A DNA stretch of 64,000 nucleotides from Variovorax sp. (lineage in GTDB: Bacteria > Pseudomonadota > Gammaproteobacteria > Burkholderiales > Burkholderiaceae_C), in NCBI GenBank assembly GCA_017744285.1, contig JAGIBP010000010.1, positions 1 to 64,000 of the forward strand, in the 5' to 3' direction. The position numbers were made by a program, and so were the translations under genes. Numbering within the stretch: position 1 is the stretch's first letter; every line of letters begins with the position of its first letter. Below, piece by piece: positions 8,779 through 18,826 of the stretch. A model generated the notes under the pieces. The model worked only from the letters and a program-made list of their open reading frames with translations, was not told where the DNA came from and made no database searches.

Positions 8779-9235
8779 CGCTTTCTCCTTCGTCGTTTCC
8801 GCCGGCGGCCTGGAGCACCGCGATGCTGTCGTCGATCAGCGCGTGCAGCGCGAGCACGCGCTCCAGGCCCAGCAGGTCGTTGAGCTTTTCCTGCGCGATG
8901 CGCCAGTGCCGCTGGGCCTCGGCGCGCTTGGCGCGGCCGGCGTCGGTGATCTCGATCAGGCGGCTGCGGGCGTCGGGCCCCTCCCCCTGCACCAGCCAGC
9001 CCTCGGCCATCAGCGGCTTGAGGTTGCGCGTGAGCGTCGACGCGTCCACGCCCATGGCCTGCGCCAGGTCCACCGGCCGCACCGGGCCCAGGTGCAGCAC
9101 ATGCGACAGCAGCGAGTACTGCGTGGTCTTGAGGCCGCTCTGCGCGACCTCGGCGTCATACAGCCGCGCCACCAGCCGCGTGAGGTGACGCAGGCGGAAG
9201 TGGGTGCAGCCCTTGGGCTTGGCGATGGCTTTCAT
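8771..9235 (-). CDS. MarR-family transcriptional regulator
   Basis: A 154-residue winged-helix regulator. The recognition region reads RPVDLAQAMGVDASTLTRNL, and the wing and dimerisation helices follow normally. It heads an overlapping operon with the MFS and MATE transporters and is divergent from a thioesterase gene. A 20-bp perfect palindrome lies across its promoter, so autoregulation is likely. I place the start at ATG 9233-9235 because a -35/-10 pair (TTGCAT, 16 bp, TACAAT) ends 7 nt before it. ATGs at 9241 and 9259 lie inside or next to the -10 box. Confidence 0.87.
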   Translation of the reverse strand: MKAIAKPKGCTHFRLRHLTRLVARLYDAEVAQSGLKTTQYSLLSHVLHLGPVRPVDLAQAMGVDASTLTRNLKPLMAEGWLVQGEGPDARSRLIEITDAGRAKRAEAQRHWRIAQEKLNDLLGLERVLALHALIDDSIAVLQAAGGNDEGESDD

Positions 9236-9239
9236 GCGC

Positions 9240-9270
9240 ATGATTGTAGCTACAATCATTGCATATGCAA
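9240..9270. promoter_or_regulatory. marR promoter and 20-bp palindromic operator, with adjacent 12-bp palindrome
   Basis: Positions 9240-9259 form the perfect palindrome ATGATTGTAGCTACAATCAT, followed by the perfect palindrome TTGCATATGCAA at 9259-9270. On the minus strand, TTGCAT (9265-9270) and TACAAT (9243-9248) make a 16-bp-spaced sigma-70 promoter, so the -10 box lies inside the operator. TACAAT is also present on the plus strand (9251-9256) and could serve the thioesterase, although no matching -35 is visible. MarR-type dimers bind palindromes of this size and shape, so steric autorepression is the simplest reading. Confidence 0.75.
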
Positions 9271-9288
9271 CTTTGAAAGGAACATCCG

Positions 9289-9825
9289 ATGTCAGCGACG
9301 GAACAACTGGCCGCCTGGATCGCGGAAGAAAAGGCCATCAGCGAACGCCTGGACGCCGGCCCGGGTCCTGGCGTGGCACGTCCGGACCAGGTCGCCGGCA
9401 AGACCGGCTTGGAGATGATGCAGGCGATGCTGAACGCCGAGATCCCCTACGCCGCGATCGCCAGGACGCTGAGCTTCCAGCTCATCGACGTAGGCCCCGG
9501 CCGCGCGGTGTTCCAGGGGCGGCCGCTGGCCGAGCACCTCAACCCCATGGGCACCATCCATGGCGGCTGGTTCGCCACGCTGCTCGATTCGGCCCTGGGC
9601 TGCGCGGTCCACACCATGATGCCGGCCGGCCGCGCCTACACCACGGCCGAGCTGGGCGTGAACCTCGTCAAGGCCCTGACGCCGAAGGTCGAGCGCGTGC
9701 GCGCCGAAGGCCGGGTGGTCCACTGCGGGCGGCAGCTCGCCACGGCCGAGGCACGGCTCGTCGGCGCCGACGGCACGCTGTACGCGCATGCCACCACCAC
9801 CTGCCTGGTGTTCGACCTGCGCTGA
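9289..9825 (+). CDS. PaaI-family hotdog thioesterase
   Basis: A 178-residue single hotdog-fold protein. The 4HBT signature region reads NPMGTIHGGWFATLLDSALG, with HGG followed by an Asp at the normal catalytic distance, and the sheet continues with TTAELGVNLVKAL. PaaI-type enzymes hydrolyse acyl- or phenylacetyl-CoA thioesters. The N-terminal 60 residues are longer than in a minimal PaaI. It is divergently transcribed from the marR-MFS-MATE operon and shares its palindromic operator region, so it is probably part of the same regulon. This suggests that the MarR ligand may be an aromatic or fatty acid. Confidence 0.85.
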   Translation: MSATEQLAAWIAEEKAISERLDAGPGPGVARPDQVAGKTGLEMMQAMLNAEIPYAAIARTLSFQLIDVGPGRAVFQGRPLAEHLNPMGTIHGGWFATLLDSALGCAVHTMMPAGRAYTTAELGVNLVKALTPKVERVRAEGRVVHCGRQLATAEARLVGADGTLYAHATTTCLVFDLR

Positions 9826-9873
9826 GGCCGACCCGGTTTCATAATCGCCGATCCATCATTCAAGGCCCACGAG

Positions 9874-10284
9874 ATGCGAATCCTCCACACCATGCTGCGC
9901 GTCGGCAACCTTCAGCGCTCCATCGACTTCTACACCCAGGTGCTCGGCATGCAGCTGCTGCGCACCTCGGAGAACCCCGAGTACAAGTACAGCCTTGCCT
10001 TCGTCGGCTACGAGGGCAATCCGGCGCAGGCCGAGATCGAGCTCACCTACAACTGGGGCACCGAGAGCTATGAACTGGGCACCGCCTACGGGCACATCGC
10101 GCTGGGCGTGCCCGATGCGTACGCGGCCTGCGAGAAGATCAAGGCGGCCGGCGGCAACGTCACGCGCGAAGCCGGCCCGGTGAAGGGCGGAACGACCGTG
10201 ATCGCGTTCGTGACGGACCCCGACGGCTACAAGATCGAACTGATCCAGCGCGCGGAAGGCGCGGCCGGCGCCGGCCTGCGCTGA
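9874..10284 (+). CDS. gloA: Lactoylglutathione lyase (glyoxalase I)
   Basis: A 136-residue VOC-fold enzyme that isomerises the methylglyoxal-glutathione hemithioacetal to S-lactoylglutathione. The N-terminus [19 protein letters not shown], the KYSLAFVGY and ELTYNWG segments, and the C-terminal [11 protein letters not shown] closely match bacterial GloA. Metal ligands expected in this fold are visible as His in ILHTMLRV, Glu in AEIELTYN, His in YGHIALGV and Glu in YKIELIQ. It follows the thioesterase by 48 bp. The role is detoxification; no special regulation is visible. Confidence 0.93.
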   Translation: MRILHTMLRVGNLQRSIDFYTQVLGMQLLRTSENPEYKYSLAFVGYEGNPAQAEIELTYNWGTESYELGTAYGHIALGVPDAYAACEKIKAAGGNVTREAGPVKGGTTVIAFVTDPDGYKIELIQRAEGAAGAGLR

Positions 10285-10296
10285 GCCGGCCCGGCG

Positions 10297-12402
10297 TCAG
10301 CGGACCTCGTCGCCGATCCGCAGGTGGTCCGGCGGCAGGCCCTCTGCGCGCCGCTCCCACATCGCCTCGAAGGCCGCTTCGAGGCGGCGCGCGAACAATG
10401 CCGAATCGAAGAGCGGCATCGCCGTGCGATGGTCCGCCAGGCGCCGCCGCAGTTGCGCCAGCCGCTCGGGCGACCGCGCCAGCGAAATCGCCAACGCCTC
10501 GTAGTCGGCGACCTCCTGCGTGACCAGCTCCTGCAGGCCGATGGCGCGCAGCAGGCTCGCGCCGACGCGCGACGGGAAGGTCGCGCCGGCCAGCGTCAAC
10601 ACGGGCAGTCCGCTCCAGAGCGCATCGGCGGCCGTGGTGTGCGCGTTGTAATGGAAGGTGTCCAGGAAGAGATCGGCGTGCGCCTGGCGCGCCAGGTGCT
10701 CGGCCAGCGGCATGCGGGGCGCCCACACGAGCCGGCCGGGATCGACGCCGCGCGCGCGGGCTTCCCCGGAGAGGGCCTCACGCGCCTGCGCGCTGCCCTC
10801 CAGCAGCCACAGGACGCTGCCCGGCACCGCGTGGAGCACGCGCATCCACACATCGAACACGTCGGGCGTGATCTTGTGGTTGCTGTTGAAGCACGCGAAG
10901 ACGAAGCCGGCCGGCGGCAGCCCCGCACTCTCGCGGGTGCCGGCCGCGTCGGCGATGCGCTTGGTGTCGTCGTTCGCCTGGTAGGAGCCGGGCAGCAGCA
11001 CCACCTTCTCTGCGTAGTGCACGAACTCGTCCGGCGCGATGAGCGTGTCGTCCGCCACGATGTAGTCGATGTAGTCGCACCCCATCGAGCCCGGATAGCC
11101 GAGGTAGTTGACCTGCACCGGCGCCGCGCGGTGCGCGAAGATGTCCGGCCGCGCGCCCTCGGTCAGGCCGTTCAGGTCGACCGCGATGTCGATGCCCGCC
11201 TCGCGCGCCATCGCCGCGATCGCCGTGTCGCTCTTGCCGCCCACCTGCGTGAAGCGATCGAAGGCCGCGGCCACGCGGCGACCCATGTCGTCGCTCGCGG
11301 GCGCGCCCAGCGCGAAGCCGTGCAGCTCGAAGCGATCCCGGTCGTGGCACTCGAGCACGCGCACCAGCAGTTGCGAGACGGGGTGGTCACGGAAGTCGGT
11401 GGAGAAGTAGCCGATGCGCAGCCTGCGCCCCGCCCGCGGCTGCGCAGGCATCGGCCCGGCCTGCGAGGCGCGCGCGGGATGCTTCTCGCCCACGAAGGCC
11501 CGCGCGCTTTGGAGCAGCGTGGCCGAAGGCACCGGCCACGCCATCAGCGCGAAGGGGACGGCGGCTTTTTCGCCGGCGTCGATGCGCGCCACGATCTCGG
11601 CCACCTGCGCCGCCCACCCGGCCCAGCGGCCCGCGAACATCGCGGCATGCAGCCGCTGGCCGGCGAGGTAGTCGGTGTGCGGCGCACGGCGGGCGACCTC
11701 GTCGTAGCAGGCCAGCGCCTCGCCGTGCCGCTTGAGCACCGACAGGGTCGCCGCGCGGTTCATCCACGTCGGCACGTCGTCGGGCGCGAGGGCCAGCGCG
11801 CGCTGGTAGCTCTGGAGCGCTTCCTCGCCCCGGCCCAGGTCCGTCAGCACCGTGCCGCGGTTCGCCCACGCCTGCACGTAGCGCGGATCGAGCGTGAGCG
11901 CGCGTTCGTAGTGCTGCAGCGCGGGGCCGGACTGCCGCAGCGCCGCCAGCGTGTCGGCCAGGTTCGATTGCAGTTCGCGCGAGCGCGGCTGAAGGCGCTC
12001 GGCCCGCCGAAAGGCCTGCAGGGCCTGTTCGTGCTCGCCGAGCGCGCTGTGCGCGACGCCGAGTTCGTGCAGACCCTCGAAATACTCGCCGGCCATCTTC
12101 ATCGAGCGGCCGAAAGCCGCGGCCGCCTCGCGCGCCAGGCCGCGCTGCAATTGCGCACGCCCCAGATAGAAGAGCGCTTCCGGTGCGCAGTCCGGCAGCG
12201 CCGCCGCCTTGCGCAGGAAGTCTTCGCACGCGGCGAGATCCTGGCGGTTGCCGCAGATGTACGCGAGCAGTTCGTAGGCCTTGGCGATGCCGGCGTCCTG
12301 CGCGATGACCTGCCGCAGGAGCGCTTCGGCCGCGCCGGTCTGGCCCGAGCGGAAATGGCGCTCGGCCTGGGCGACCCGCTGGGCCGTCGTGGATGGGCTC
12401 AT
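10297..12402 (-). CDS. TPR protein with O-GlcNAc-transferase-like (GT41) domain
   Basis: A 701-residue cytoplasmic protein. About the first 330 residues are tandem tetratricopeptide repeats (e.g. VQAWANRGTVLTDLGRGEEA). The rest is a GT41/SPINDLY-type catalytic region: LRIGYFSTDFRDHPVSQLL, VNYLGYPGSMG, FNSNHKITPDVFDVW and the UDP-site-like NAHTTAADALWSGLPVLT. Such enzymes transfer a sugar from a nucleotide sugar to Ser/Thr of proteins; bacterial targets are mostly unknown. It is the last gene of the edd-eda-HAD operon, 2 bp after the HAD stop. Placement with Entner-Doudoroff genes is unexpected and may couple modification to carbon flux. Confidence 0.85.
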   Translation of the reverse strand: MSPSTTAQRVAQAERHFRSGQTGAAEALLRQVIAQDAGIAKAYELLAYICGNRQDLAACEDFLRKAAALPDCAPEALFYLGRAQLQRGLAREAAAAFGRSMKMAGEYFEGLHELGVAHSALGEHEQALQAFRRAERLQPRSRELQSNLADTLAALRQSGPALQHYERALTLDPRYVQAWANRGTVLTDLGRGEEALQSYQRALALAPDDVPTWMNRAATLSVLKRHGEALACYDEVARRAPHTDYLAGQRLHAAMFAGRWAGWAAQVAEIVARIDAGEKAAVPFALMAWPVPSATLLQSARAFVGEKHPARASQAGPMPAQPRAGRRLRIGYFSTDFRDHPVSQLLVRVLECHDRDRFELHGFALGAPASDDMGRRVAAAFDRFTQVGGKSDTAIAAMAREAGIDIAVDLNGLTEGARPDIFAHRAAPVQVNYLGYPGSMGCDYIDYIVADDTLIAPDEFVHYAEKVVLLPGSYQANDDTKRIADAAGTRESAGLPPAGFVFACFNSNHKITPDVFDVWMRVLHAVPGSVLWLLEGSAQAREALSGEARARGVDPGRLVWAPRMPLAEHLARQAHADLFLDTFHYNAHTTAADALWSGLPVLTLAGATFPSRVGASLLRAIGLQELVTQEVADYEALAISLARSPERLAQLRRRLADHRTAMPLFDSALFARRLEAAFEAMWERRAEGLPPDHLRIGDEVR

Positions 12403-12404
12403 GT

Positions 12405-13130
12405 TCAGCAGCCGAGCAGGTCGGCGAGGTGTTCGATGCTGCGCGCGTGCAGGGTGTTGTCCGGCTGCGGCGAGACGTCCTTGGGCCGCGCGGGCCCGAA
12501 TTCGAGCGGCCGTTCGATGTAGCCGGTGCGCAGGCCGCAGGTGCGCGCGGCCGCGAGGTCGTCGTGGTGCGCCGCCGCGAGCATCACCTGCCCCGGCGAG
12601 ACGTCGAACACCGCCGCCACGCCCAGGTAGGTGCGCGGATCGGGCTTGTAGGCCTTGAAGACCTCGGCCGAGAGCACGCAGTCCCACGGCAGGCCCGCGT
12701 TCTTGGCCATCTCGGTCAAAAGGCCGAGGTTGCCGTTGGAGAGCGAGCAGATGATGTACTTGCGCTTGAGCCGTTCCAGCCCCGGCGCCGAATCGGGCCA
12801 CGCGGGCAGCCGGTGCCAGGCCTTGTTCAGGTCGCGCTTGCGGGCCGTGTCCAGTTCCTCGACGCCGAAGTCGCGCAGCACGCCTTCGAGGATGCCCATG
12901 TGCAGCTCGTCGAGCAGCGTGAAGCCGCCCTCCCCGGCCGCGAGGCGCTCCATCACGCCCTTCATCGCGGGCTGGTAGCCCGCACGCCAGGCGAGCGCGA
13001 AGGCCCCGCCGTCGATGCCCGGCAGCACGCGCTCGGCTTCGGCGGCGATGCCGGAGTACCAGTCGACGACCGTGCCGAAGACGTCGAAGGCGATGACCTT
13101 CAGGTCGCTGGCGTCGAATGCCGCGTTCAT
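12405..13130 (-). CDS. Haloacid dehalogenase, type II (HAD superfamily)
   Basis: A 241-residue HAD-fold hydrolase. Nucleophile Asp16 lies in VIAFDVFGTVVDW, where Phe/Val replaces the phosphatase second Asp as in L-2-haloacid dehalogenases. Motif II is ICSLSNGNLG, the motif III lysine is in VFKAYKPDPRTY, and motif IV is MLAAAHHDDLAAART. The family releases halide from 2-haloacids, but chromosomal members often have unknown natural substrates. It starts 4 bp after the eda stop and ends 2 bp before the TPR/GT41 start, so it is clearly within the edd operon. Confidence 0.85.
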   Translation of the reverse strand: MNAAFDASDLKVIAFDVFGTVVDWYSGIAAEAERVLPGIDGGAFALAWRAGYQPAMKGVMERLAAGEGGFTLLDELHMGILEGVLRDFGVEELDTARKRDLNKAWHRLPAWPDSAPGLERLKRKYIICSLSNGNLGLLTEMAKNAGLPWDCVLSAEVFKAYKPDPRTYLGVAAVFDVSPGQVMLAAAHHDDLAAARTCGLRTGYIERPLEFGPARPKDVSPQPDNTLHARSIEHLADLLGC

Positions 13131-13134
13131 CGGT

Positions 13135-13760
13135 TCATCGTGCCAGCTGGCTCGCCTCGCGGGCCAGTGCGGTGATGCGCGGCCAGTCGCCGGCGGCGAT
13201 GGCATCCGTCGGCACGATCCACGAGCCGCCCACGCAGGCCACGTTGGAAAGCGCCAGGAACTCGGCCGCGTTGCCCGCGTGGATGCCGCCCGTGGGGCAG
13301 AACTTCACTTCGCCGAACGGCCCCTGCCAGGCCTTCAGCATCGCGAGGCCGCCGGCCTGCAGCGCCGGGAAGAACTTCAGCTCGGTGAAGCCGTCTTCCT
13401 GGGCCAGCATGATCTCGCTGCCGGTCGCCACGCCGGGCAGCAGCGGCAGGCCCAGGTCGTGGCAGGCCTTGCCGACGGCACGGGTGTAGCCCGGGCTGAC
13501 GCCGAACTTCGCACCCGCCAGCGCCGCCGCCTGCGCATCGGCGGCGCTGCGGATCGTGCCGGCGCCGGGCACCGCCTCGGGCACTTCCTTGGCGATGAGC
13601 TCGATGCATTCGAGCGCTTCGCGCGTGCGCAGCGTCACCTCCAGCATGCGGATCCCGCCGGCCACGAGGGCGCGCGCCAGCGGCACCGCGTCCTTCACGT
13701 CGTGCAGCACGATCACGGGAATCACGGGGGCATCGCGCATCACCTCGAGCGCGGTCAGGT

Positions 13761-13770
<10 letters not shown>
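13135..13770 (-). CDS. eda: KDPG / KHG aldolase
   Basis: 2-Dehydro-3-deoxy-6-phosphogluconate aldolase, 211 residues, which cleaves KDPG into pyruvate and glyceraldehyde 3-phosphate as the last step of the Entner-Doudoroff pathway. Glu44 (MLEVTLRT), the GAGTI loop, Schiff-base Lys132 (FTELKFFPA) and the phosphate-binding CPTGGI are all present. It overlaps the end of edd by 10 bp and is followed by a HAD gene. It is clearly distinct from the DgoA-type aldolase at 4.7 kb. Confidence 0.95.
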
Positions 13771-15602
<1,832 letters not shown>

Positions 15603-15658
15603 GGGATGGGGCGGCAACTCGCCGGCAGCTCGGAGAAACATGGTATCAAGCCCGAATG

Positions 15659-15681
15659 AAAAGGCCCCGACGCGCGGGGCC
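15659..15681 (-). terminator. Rho-independent terminator of the OmpA-like gene
   Basis: On the minus strand the sequence forms a GC-rich 7-bp stem (GGCCCCG at 15663-15669 paired with CGGGGCC at 15675-15681) with a 5-nt loop. It is followed immediately by TTTTC (15662-15658). It lies 32 bp beyond the OmpA-like stop and insulates that gene from the edd operon. Confidence 0.8.
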
Positions 15682-15712
15682 ATGTTCACGCCGCCACTGG
15701 GGGCAAGGCGGC

Positions 15713-16255
15713 TCAATCGATGAGCTTGACCTCCACGCGCCGGGCCTCGGCGTTGTTGCCGCTGCCGGCGGTGACCGCGGGCTTCTCCATGCGGACCTGC
15801 CCCGGCGGGCAGCCGAGGCCGACGAGCACGTCACGCACGGTCTGGGCGCGCTTTTGGGCGAGCTCCTCGTTCAGCGCCGGGTCGCCGGTGGTGTCGTGGA
15901 AGCCGGACACCAAGGCCTTCTTGCCGTTCTCGACGCCCTTGATCACGATCGCCAGCGCCTCGGCCGCGCCGGGCGCGATGTCGGCGCTGGCGGTGGCGAA
16001 GTAGAAGTTCACCACCCCGCCGGCGACGCGGATGCTCGCGCCCTCGGGGATCACGACCGTGACGGTCTCGGTCACCACCGCGAGGGTGGTGGGAGGCGCC
16101 GCGCCGGCCACCGGCCCCGTCGGCACCGCCACCCCGCCATGGGCCCTGAAATACAGCGCGATCCCGATCACGAACAGGATCACCAGCGCGATCAGGCCGA
16201 GCACGAAGGCAAGGATGAAGTTCTGTTGGCTGTCGTCGTCGCTCATCGCGGCCAT
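15713..16255 (-). CDS. OmpA-domain protein with single N-terminal membrane anchor
   Basis: A 180-residue protein with one hydrophobic helix at about residues 12-36 ([18 protein letters not shown]), then a short linker and a C-terminal OmpA/MotB domain that should bind peptidoglycan. The domain shows [22 protein letters not shown] and the [16 protein letters not shown] signature. The uncleaved anchor makes an inner-membrane, periplasm-facing protein more likely than a porin. The ATG 16253-16255 has GGAG about 9 nt upstream. It stands alone and ends at a strong terminator. The function is presumably cell-envelope tethering. Confidence 0.85.
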   Translation of the reverse strand: MAAMSDDDSQQNFILAFVLGLIALVILFVIGIALYFRAHGGVAVPTGPVAGAAPPTTLAVVTETVTVVIPEGASIRVAGGVVNFYFATASADIAPGAAEALAIVIKGVENGKKALVSGFHDTTGDPALNEELAQKRAQTVRDVLVGLGCPPGQVRMEKPAVTAGSGNNAEARRVEVKLID

Positions 16256-16405
16256 GGGCGGGTCTCCGTAGTCGAGGGGTCGGTAAATAATGGTACGGTG
16301 AACCATGACCGCGAAATTGTAGGTGCCGCCCCCGCGCCCGCGAAGGGTGATCCCGGTCCGCCCGGACTGGACCCACTGCCGCAGCCGCTGCGCGATCCCC
16401 AGCCG

Positions 16406-17020
16406 ATGCTCGACCGCGTGATCGAGGAATGGGGCGGCCATGAAGACCTCTGGCTCTTCGGCTACGGCTCATTGATCTGGCGGCCCGATTTCGGCTTCAT
16501 CGAGCGCCACCCCGCACGCGTGCACGGCTGGCATCGCGCGCTCAAGATGTGGAGCCGCGTCAACCGAGGCACGGTCGACAATCCCGGCCTCGTGTTCGGC
16601 CTGCTGTCGGGCGGAAGCTGCCGCGGCATGGTGTTCCGCGTGCCGGCGGCCGACGGGCTCGAAACCCTCGGCAGGCTCTGGCTGCGCGAGATGCCCACCG
16701 GCGTCTACGACCCGCGCTGGCTCGACTGCGCCACGCCGCACGCCAAGGTGCGCGCCCTCGCCTTCACGCTGTCCAGGCGCAGCCCCAACTTCACCGGCGA
16801 GCTCAGCGACGAGCGCTACCGCCAGATCTTCGCGAACGCGGTCGGACGCTACGGCAGCTCGATCGACTATGCGCGCCAGACGCTGCTGGAGCTCAGGCGC
16901 CATGCGATCCACGACGCGGCGCTGGCACGGCTCATCCAGCTGGCGGAATCCCACCTGTCGGCCGCGGCCGATGGCGAAAGCCCGCCATCTTCGGTATACC
17001 CTCCCGCATCCCAACCCTGA
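16406..17020 (+). CDS. Gamma-glutamylcyclotransferase (ChaC-like)
   Basis: A 204-residue protein that would release 5-oxoproline from glutathione or gamma-glutamyl peptides. WLFGYGSLIWRPDFGF is the substrate-binding loop of ChaC/GGCT enzymes, and RGMVFRVP and LWLREMPTGVYDPRW provide the rest of the pocket, including the catalytic Glu of REM. The start is uncertain. ATG 16406 fits the domain boundary but has no clear Shine-Dalgarno; an in-frame GTG at 16298 would add 36 Pro/Ala-rich residues. It lies 11 bp upstream of sodC and may be co-transcribed with it as an oxidative-stress pair. Confidence 0.82.
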   Translation: MLDRVIEEWGGHEDLWLFGYGSLIWRPDFGFIERHPARVHGWHRALKMWSRVNRGTVDNPGLVFGLLSGGSCRGMVFRVPAADGLETLGRLWLREMPTGVYDPRWLDCATPHAKVRALAFTLSRRSPNFTGELSDERYRQIFANAVGRYGSSIDYARQTLLELRRHAIHDAALARLIQLAESHLSAAADGESPPSSVYPPASQP

Positions 17021-17031
17021 TAGGAGCTCTC

Positions 17032-17571
17032 ATGTCCCGTCGTCTCATCGCGCCCGCCATCGTCCTCGTTGCAGCCGGCCTGCTCTCCGCGTGCGGAACC
17101 CTGGGCCAGGGCGGTGCGGGCGCCACGGCCAGCCTCGCACCGACCGGTGCGATCACGCCGAATCCGACGATGGGCAAGGTGACGTTCACGCCGCTCGCCC
17201 ATGGCGTGCGCGTGGCCGGCGAAGTGCGCGGCTTCGCACCCGGCAGCGAGCACGGCTTCCACATTCACGAAAAGGGCGACTGCGGCGACAACGGCAACGC
17301 CTCGGGCGGCCACTTCAACCCGGCCGGCGGCACCCACGGCAAGTTCGCCGCGCCGGGCAGCCACGCCGGCGAACTGCCCAGCCTCGTCGCCGATGCGAAC
17401 GGCGTGGCCAAGTTCAGTGTCGAGGTGCATGCGATCTCGCTGACCGAAGGCGCCGCCAACAACGTGGTGGGCCGTGCGGTGGTGGTGCACCGCGACCGCG
17501 ACGACTACACCACGCAGCCGGCCGGCAACTCCGGCCCGCGCCTGGCCTGCGGCGTGATCACGCGCGGCTGA
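17032..17571 (+). CDS. sodC: Cu/Zn superoxide dismutase, lipoprotein
   Basis: A 179-residue periplasmic superoxide dismutase. A lipobox (LLSAC, Cys21) indicates membrane anchoring. Likely copper ligands are His77, His79, His94 and His153. Zinc-site residues are His94, His102 and His111, but the usual Asp of the HxGDLP motif is Glu114 (HAGELP). Cys84 and Cys173 can form the family's disulfide. A good ribosome site (AGGAG) precedes ATG 17032. Its 3' end overlaps the convergent MobA-like gene by 14 bp. Confidence 0.93.
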   Translation: MSRRLIAPAIVLVAAGLLSACGTLGQGGAGATASLAPTGAITPNPTMGKVTFTPLAHGVRVAGEVRGFAPGSEHGFHIHEKGDCGDNGNASGGHFNPAGGTHGKFAAPGSHAGELPSLVADANGVAKFSVEVHAISLTEGAANNVVGRAVVVHRDRDDYTTQPAGNSGPRLACGVITRG

Positions 17572-18142
17572 GCCGCTGGCGCATCAGCGCTTCGGCGCGC
17601 GCCAGTTCCTCGGGCGTATCGACGTCGGTGACGACACCGATGTCGTCGACCTCGACGTCGGCCACCTGCCCCGCTTCGCGCAACGCGCGCAGCACCGGCG
17701 CCGCGCCCACCGCGCCGGACAGCGCCGCGAGCCGCGGCCCGCACGGTGCCGCGAAGCCGACCGGATGCCCTCGCGCGCCCTGGTGGCGCGGCTGCGCCGC
17801 CTGCGCCCCGCCCTGCAGGGCCCGCGCGACCGCCTGCAGAGTTTCCGGAAGGACCAGCGGCAGGTCGGCCGGCAGGATCAGCCAGCCGCCCGCGTCGGCC
17901 GTCGCGCGCACCGCGGCGGCGATCGAGTCGCCCATGCCGGGGTGCCCCGCATCCTCCAGATGCCAGGGCAGCCCGCTGGCGCGTACCGCCGCGAGCGTGT
18001 GCGCGAGCACCGTGGCGCCCGCCAGCGGCGCCTGCAGCTTGTGGCCGGCGCCGCCCGCGGCGCGGAAGCGCTCGCCCCGGCCCGAGGCGAGCACGATCAC
18101 GGTGGGCGGGCGCGAGGGCGGCGAGGTCGATGCGGCATTCAT
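17558..18142 (-). CDS. MobA-like nucleotidyltransferase (molybdenum cofactor type)
   Basis: A 194-residue NTP-transferase of the MobA/MocA type. The nucleotide-binding loop reads [12 protein letters not shown] followed by HKLQAPL, and the metal-site motif is [15 protein letters not shown]. Such proteins attach CMP or GMP to molybdopterin, often for xanthine-dehydrogenase-type enzymes, but no molybdoenzyme gene lies nearby. The length is normal for the family. It converges on sodC with a 14-bp overlap and is divergent from pdxH by 30 bp. Confidence 0.8.
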   Translation of the reverse strand: MNAASTSPPSRPPTVIVLASGRGERFRAAGGAGHKLQAPLAGATVLAHTLAAVRASGLPWHLEDAGHPGMGDSIAAAVRATADAGGWLILPADLPLVLPETLQAVARALQGGAQAAQPRHQGARGHPVGFAAPCGPRLAALSGAVGAAPVLRALREAGQVADVEVDDIGVVTDVDTPEELARAEALMRQRLSRA

Positions 18143-18172
18143 GCCCGGCAGTATCCGCGCAACAATGGCGTC

Positions 18173-18820
18173 ATGAACTCCCCGAACGAATCACTGGCCG
18201 CGCTGCGCAAGAGCTACGAGCGCGCCGAACTGGACGAAACCAGCAGCGCCGAGGACCCGCTGCAGCAATTCGAGCGCTGGCTCTCCGAGGCCATCGACGC
18301 CCGGCTGCCCGAGCCGAACGCGATGACGCTCGCCACCGTCGGCGGCGACCTGCGCCCCTCCACCCGCATCGTGCTGATCAAGGGCTACGACGAGCGCGGC
18401 ATCGTCTGGTACACCAACTACAAGAGCCGCAAGGGGCAGGACCTCGCGGGCAACCCCTTCGCCGCGCTGCAGTTCCACTGGGTCGAGCTGGAGCGCGTGG
18501 TGCGCATCGAGGGCCGTGTCGAGCGCGTCAGCGACGCCGAGAGCGACGCCTACTTCGCGAGCCGTCCGCTCGATTCGCGCATCGGCGCCTGGGCCAGTCC
18601 GCAGAGCGAGGTCATCAGCGGCCGCGACGTGCTCGTGAAGAACGCCGCGCTGCTGGCCGCGAAGCACCTGCTCTCGCCGCCGCGGCCGCCGCACTGGGGC
18701 GGCTTCCGGCTCGTGCCCGATCGCTGGGAGTTCTGGCAGGGCCGCAAGAGCCGGCTGCACGACCGGCTGCGCTACCGGCTCGAAGGCGGCGACTGGGTGC
18801 GCGAACGGCTCGCGCCCTGA
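18173..18820 (+). CDS. pdxH: Pyridoxamine 5'-phosphate oxidase
   Basis: A 215-residue FMN flavoprotein that oxidises PNP/PMP to pyridoxal 5'-phosphate. Typical segments are present in order: [64 protein letters not shown] and the C-terminal [17 protein letters not shown] ending in ERLAP. The length is that of E. coli PdxH. It is separated from the MobA-like gene by 30 bp (divergent) and meets the AEC permease convergently. Confidence 0.96.
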   Translation: MNSPNESLAALRKSYERAELDETSSAEDPLQQFERWLSEAIDARLPEPNAMTLATVGGDLRPSTRIVLIKGYDERGIVWYTNYKSRKGQDLAGNPFAALQFHWVELERVVRIEGRVERVSDAESDAYFASRPLDSRIGAWASPQSEVISGRDVLVKNAALLAAKHLLSPPRPPHWGGFRLVPDRWEFWQGRKSRLHDRLRYRLEGGDWVRERLAP

Positions 18821-18826
18821 TCCGGT

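Noticed and set aside
9259..9270. TTGCATATGCAA palindrome as an independent regulator site
   Set aside because: It coincides with the -35 of the marR promoter; a separate regulator is not needed to explain it.
16298..16405. GTG-started N-terminal extension of the gamma-glutamylcyclotransferase
   Set aside because: The extra residues are Pro/Ala-rich and not part of the fold; kept only as an alternative start.
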